NCBI RefSeq assembly: GCF_000241325.1
Contig: NZ_BAEI01000070.1
Coordinates: 124,001 to 188,000 of the forward strand
From: Gordonia polyisoprenivorans NBRC 16320 = JCM 10675
GTDB lineage: Bacteria; Actinomycetota; Actinomycetes; Mycobacteriales; Mycobacteriaceae
DNA: 64,000 nucleotides
Direction of reading: 5' to 3'
Below, piece after piece: positions 62,177-64,000 of the stretch; the stretch's first letter is position 1; the number at the start of each line of letters is the position of its first letter. The notes beneath the pieces are model-generated. The model did no database searches, was not told the DNA's origin, and saw only the letters and a list, made by a program, of their open reading frames with translations. The position numbers and the translations under genes were made by a program.

Positions 62177-64000
62177 ATGTCCGATGTGACCACCACCGAG
62201 GATTTCGCCGACTACGACGAAACCATCACCGAGGCCACCGCCGTCATCGACAACGGCAGCTTCGGTACCCGCACCATCCGCTTCGAGACCGGACGCCTCG
62301 CCCTGCAGGCCGCCGGCTCGGTGACCGCCTACCTCGACGACGAGACCATGCTCCTGTCGACCACCGCGGCGTCCAAACACCCCAAGGAACACTTCGACTT
62401 CTTCCCGCTCACCGTCGACGTCGAGGAGCGGATGTACGCCGCCGGGCGTATCCCCGGCTCGTTCTTCCGCCGCGAGGGCCGTCCGTCCACCGATGCGATC
62501 CTGACCTGCCGGCTGATCGACCGTCCGCTGCGCCCGTCTTTCGTCGACGGTCTGCGTAACGAGATCCAGGTCGTGGTGACCGTGCTCTCGCTCGATCCCA
62601 AGGACCTCTACGACGTCGTCGCGATCAACGCCGCGTCGGCCTCCACCCAGCTCGCCGGGCTGCCCTTCTCCGGTCCCGTCGGCGGCGTGCGCGTCGCCCT
62701 CGTCCCGACCGAGGAGAACAAGGCAGGCCAGTGGGTCGCGTTCCCGACCGCCGAGCAGCTCGAGGGCGCGGTGTTCGACATGGTCGTCGCCGGTCGCATC
62801 GTTTCCGGCGAGGGTGATTCCGCCGACGTCGCGATCATGATGGTCGAGGCCGAGGCCACCGAGAACGTCATCGAGATCATCGCCGGTGGCGCTCAGGCGC
62901 CGACCGAGGCGATCGTCGCCGAGGGCCTCGAGGCCGCCAAGCCGTTCATCGCTCGCCTCTGTGAGGCGCAGAAGTCCCTCGCGGCGGCCGCCGCCAAGGA
63001 GACCGGCCAGTTCCCGCTGTTCCCGCCGTACGAGTCCGACGTCTTCGACGCCGTGTCGGCCGCCGCGAGCGAGAAGCTCGCTGCGGTCCTCTCGATCGCC
63101 GGCAAGCAGGAGCGCGACGACAAGACCGACGAGCTCAAGGAACAGATCCTCACCCAGCTCGCCGAGCAGTTCGAGGGCCGGGAGAAAGAAATCGGCGCGG
63201 CGTTCCGTTCGGTGACCAAAAAGCTTGTGCGCCAGCGCATCCTGACCGATCACTTCCGTATCGACGGACGCGGCATCACCGACATCCGCTCGCTCTCGGC
63301 CGAGGTCGCGGTGATCCCGCGGGCCCACGGCAGCGCCCTGTTCGAGCGCGGCGAGACCCAGATCCTGGGCGTCACCACCCTCGACATGGTCAAGATGGCC
63401 CAGCAGATCGACTCGCTGACCCCCGAGACCTCCAAGCGCTACATGCACCACTACAACTTCCCGCCGTACTCGACCGGTGAGACCGGTCGCGTCGGGTCGC
63501 CGAAGCGTCGCGAGATCGGCCACGGTGCGCTCGCCGAACGTGCGCTGGTGCCGGTGATCCCGAGCGTCGAGGAATTCCCGTACGCGATCCGCCAGGTCTC
63601 CGAGGCATTGAGCTCCAACGGCTCGACCTCGATGGGCTCGGTGTGTGCCTCCACCATGTCGTTGCTCAATGCCGGTGTGCCGCTGCGCGCCCCGGTCGCC
63701 GGCATCGCCATGGGTCTGGTGTCCGACACCATCGACGGCGAAACCCGTTACGTTGCACTGACCGACATCCTCGGCGCCGAGGATGCCTTCGGCGACATGG
63801 ACTTCAAGGTCGCGGGCACCAAGGACTTCGTGACCGCGCTGCAGCTCGACACCAAGCTCGACGGCATCCCCAGCCAGGTTCTCGCCGGTGCGTTGACCCA
63901 GGCCAAGGACGCCCGGTTGACCATCCTCGACGTGATGGCCGAGGCGATCGACGAGCCCGATGAGATGAGCCCGTACGCGCCGCGGATCACCACCATCAAG
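62177..64000 (+). CDS. pnp: Polyribonucleotide nucleotidyltransferase, 5' part
   Basis: PNPase degrades RNA 3' to 5' with phosphate and can also add tails; in actinobacteria (GpsI) it also affects nucleotide pools. The frame runs off the right edge after 608 residues. Visible are the first RNase PH domain ([40 protein letters not shown]), the linking all-alpha domain and most of the second RNase PH domain, with [28 protein letters not shown] and [14 protein letters not shown]. The KH and S1 domains must lie beyond the window. The ATG has AAGGGA about 16 bases upstream, so ribosome binding is not strong. Confidence 0.96.
   Translation, partial: MSDVTTTEDFADYDETITEATAVIDNGSFGTRTIRFETGRLALQAAGSVTAYLDDETMLLSTTAASKHPKEHFDFFPLTVDVEERMYAAGRIPGSFFRREGRPSTDAILTCRLIDRPLRPSFVDGLRNEIQVVVTVLSLDPKDLYDVVAINAASASTQLAGLPFSGPVGGVRVALVPTEENKAGQWVAFPTAEQLEGAVFDMVVAGRIVSGEGDSADVAIMMVEAEATENVIEIIAGGAQAPTEAIVAEGLEAAKPFIARLCEAQKSLAAAAAKETGQFPLFPPYESDVFDAVSAAASEKLAAVLSIAGKQERDDKTDELKEQILTQLAEQFEGREKEIGAAFRSVTKKLVRQRILTDHFRIDGRGITDIRSLSAEVAVIPRAHGSALFERGETQILGVTTLDMVKMAQQIDSLTPETSKRYMHHYNFPPYSTGETGRVGSPKRREIGHGALAERALVPVIPSVEEFPYAIRQVSEALSSNGSTSMGSVCASTMSLLNAGVPLRAPVAGIAMGLVSDTIDGETRYVALTDILGAEDAFGDMDFKVAGTKDFVTALQLDTKLDGIPSQVLAGALTQAKDARLTILDVMAEAIDEPDEMSPYAPRITTIK

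Noticed and set aside
1-64000. tRNA or rRNA genes
   Set aside because: No T-loop GTTCRANNC pattern with a matching acceptor stem was seen by eye in the intergenic gaps, all of which are short. A tRNAscan run would settle this.
1-64000. Insertion sequences, integrases or prophage
   Set aside because: No transposase or integrase motifs were found in any frame, and no long inverted or att-like repeats flank the accessory blocks.

Overview
The window is about 64 kb of dense, high-GC chromosome from a mycolic-acid actinobacterium (order Mycobacteriales). The proteins and general style fit Gordonia or a close relative such as Williamsia, but the genus is an inference. The evidence is an antigen-85-type mycolyltransferase, mycothione reductase, Rip1, a PapA-like acyltransferase, PptT with PptH, a DosS-like kinase, and a gene order that follows Mycobacterium tuberculosis from the rpsB/tsf region (Rv2890c) to pnp (Rv2783c). 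Both end genes are cut by the window: rpsB lacks its 5' end and pnp its 3' end.

Layout. (1) 1-1366: rpsB-tsf and a strong terminator. (2) 1438-6939: an envelope block not seen between tsf and pyrH in M. tuberculosis, made of a PapA-like acyltransferase and MFS exporter facing a mycolyltransferase and a degenerate GpgS-like glycosyltransferase. (3) 7112-11473: pyrH-frr-cdsA, a LapA-like membrane protein, rlmN and a DUF2631 protein. (4) 11653-19544: a PuuE-type deacetylase, a seven-copy tandem repeat, then dxr-rip1-ispG-GNAT and a lipoprotein transpeptidase. (5) 19602-22609: hmuTUV haem/iron ABC transporter with an IdeR-like box. (6) 22683-31540: map, an atypical SDR with a divergent HxlR regulator, cobQ, an epoxide-hydrolase-like protein, mycothione reductase with a lysophospholipase-like hydrolase, and mqo. 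(7) 31577-36425: GNAT, Mg-chelatase-type AAA/VWA protein, cobO and cobB, overlapping or closely packed. (8) 36412-40303: a haem-GAF histidine kinase that starts inside cobB, a DevR-like regulator, an acyl-ACP desaturase and a tiny Cys-rich protein; this cassette splits the cobB-cysG neighbourhood of M. tuberculosis. (9) 40412-46607: cysG, efpA, an unknown gene, yaaA and proS. (10) 46661-64000: two small envelope/ferritin-like genes and the translation and RNA block rimP-nusA-ylxR-infB-rbfA-nrnA-MATE, then pptH-pptT-truB, a DtxR-family regulator, ribF, rpsO and pnp.

The genes mostly serve core functions: translation and RNA decay, isoprenoid (dxr, ispG) and phospholipid (cdsA) synthesis, envelope proteolysis, corrinoid/siroheme synthesis, mycothiol redox and acyl-carrier maturation. 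Many first genes of transcription units have a TANNNT-like hexamer 5-9 bases before the start codon and no Shine-Dalgarno site. This points to leaderless mRNAs and was used to choose several starts. I saw no tRNA, rRNA, CRISPR array, insertion sequence, prophage or cobalamin riboswitch. The most unusual items are the GpgS-like protein that lost its DSD metal motif, the putative oxygen-sensing desaturase cassette with its CxxCCxxC partner, and the 36-37 bp repeat array upstream of dxr.
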